Shown here: one piece after another, positions 63,939 to 64,000 of the stretch
Layout of the letters: every line of letters starts with the position of its first letter
How positions within the stretch are numbered: position 1 is the first letter of the stretch
From: Labrys miyagiensis
GTDB taxonomy: Bacteria > Pseudomonadota > Alphaproteobacteria > Rhizobiales > Labraceae
Assembly (NCBI RefSeq): GCF_030160835.1
Contig: NZ_BSPC01000011.1
Span: 124,001 to 188,000 of the forward strand
DNA: 64,000 nucleotides
Reading direction: 5' to 3'
Translations under genes and position numbers: made by a program
Notes under the pieces: generated by a model
Seen by the model: only the letters and a program-made list of their open reading frames with translations
Database searches by the model: none
What the model was told of the DNA's origin: nothing

Positions 63939-64000
63939 TCAGTGAATCTCCAGGCTGGAGATCAGCCCATCCGTCAGCCCGAAGCTGAAGTCGAGATCCA
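63939..64000 (-). CDS. C-terminal end of an NTF2/SnoaL-like protein (partial)
   Basis: The last 19 codons and the TGA of a minus-strand gene are visible, reading DLDFSFGLTDGLISSLEIH. The pattern (a strand, a short turn with DG, then ISxLEI at the end) is typical of the C-terminus of SnoaL/DUF4440-type NTF2-fold proteins. Too little is present to be certain. It converges with the aminotransferase gene. Confidence 0.45.
   Translation of the reverse strand, partial: DLDFSFGLTDGLISSLEIH

Overview
The window is a chromosome segment of a GC-rich alphaproteobacterium, most likely order Hyphomicrobiales. The evidence is the gene content: GcrA with a CtrA box and GANTC sites upstream, a PodJ-like polarity protein, the block miaB-phoH-ybeY-corC-lnt-praR-metK-trmB, MmcB, and a dnaK promoter of the alphaproteobacterial RpoH type. 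The serine-cycle genes sga, mcl, mtkA and mtkB point to a facultative methylotroph or C1/C2 assimilator, as known in Methylobacterium, Hyphomicrobium and some Labrys. The species cannot be fixed from sequence alone.

Layout. 1-2.9 kb: end of a BMP-type binding-protein gene, mgsA, a small XRE regulator, an autotransporter remnant and a 1.1 kb gene-free stretch holding a large nested palindrome. 2.9-7.9 kb: dnaK-dnaJ under a heat-shock promoter, a YeeZ-like epimerase and a frameshifted SH3 gene. 8-15.5 kb: an accessory island of three minus-strand genes (class III cyclase-ATPase, B12-type radical SAM enzyme, Tat-exported amidohydrolase-like lipoprotein) followed by AT-rich DNA. 15.5-26 kb: housekeeping genes (HAD phosphatase, argB, MFS exporter, cfa, a FAH-family enzyme, dapE-dapD, an M29 aminopeptidase). 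26-31.4 kb: a LuxR-type regulator with a degenerate receiver, then sga-mcl-mtkA-mtkB. 31.4-36.3 kb: upp, rpoN with its own sigma-54 promoter, a 3-hydroxyacyl-CoA dehydrogenase, mmcB and coxG. 36.4-45.3 kb: the rhizobial miaB-to-trmB block on the minus strand. 45.3-54.4 kb: a DUF1353 lipoprotein, an esterase, a GNAT protein, a broken isomerase, gcrA, a solute-binding protein, Sco1, a MerR regulator and podJ. 54.5-62.5 kb: a four-gene ligase-associated DNA-damage set (PdeM nuclease and Lhr-type helicase on minus; exonuclease and ATP-dependent ligase on plus). The end holds a class V aminotransferase and the tail of another gene.

Two kinds of small mobile-looking DNA run through the window. One is a REPIN-like family of paired hairpins, at least nine copies in gene junctions, several with a transcription terminator between the arms and one forming the C-terminus of TrmB. 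The other is a 103-bp MITE-like element present twice, each time exactly at the broken 5' end of a truncated gene.

The best candidate for an undescribed system is the cyclase/radical SAM/amidohydrolase island. The best regulatory observations are the GcrA/CtrA/CcrM site clusters upstream of gcrA and podJ, the sigma-54 promoter in front of rpoN, and the receiver-dead LuxR protein next to the serine-cycle genes.
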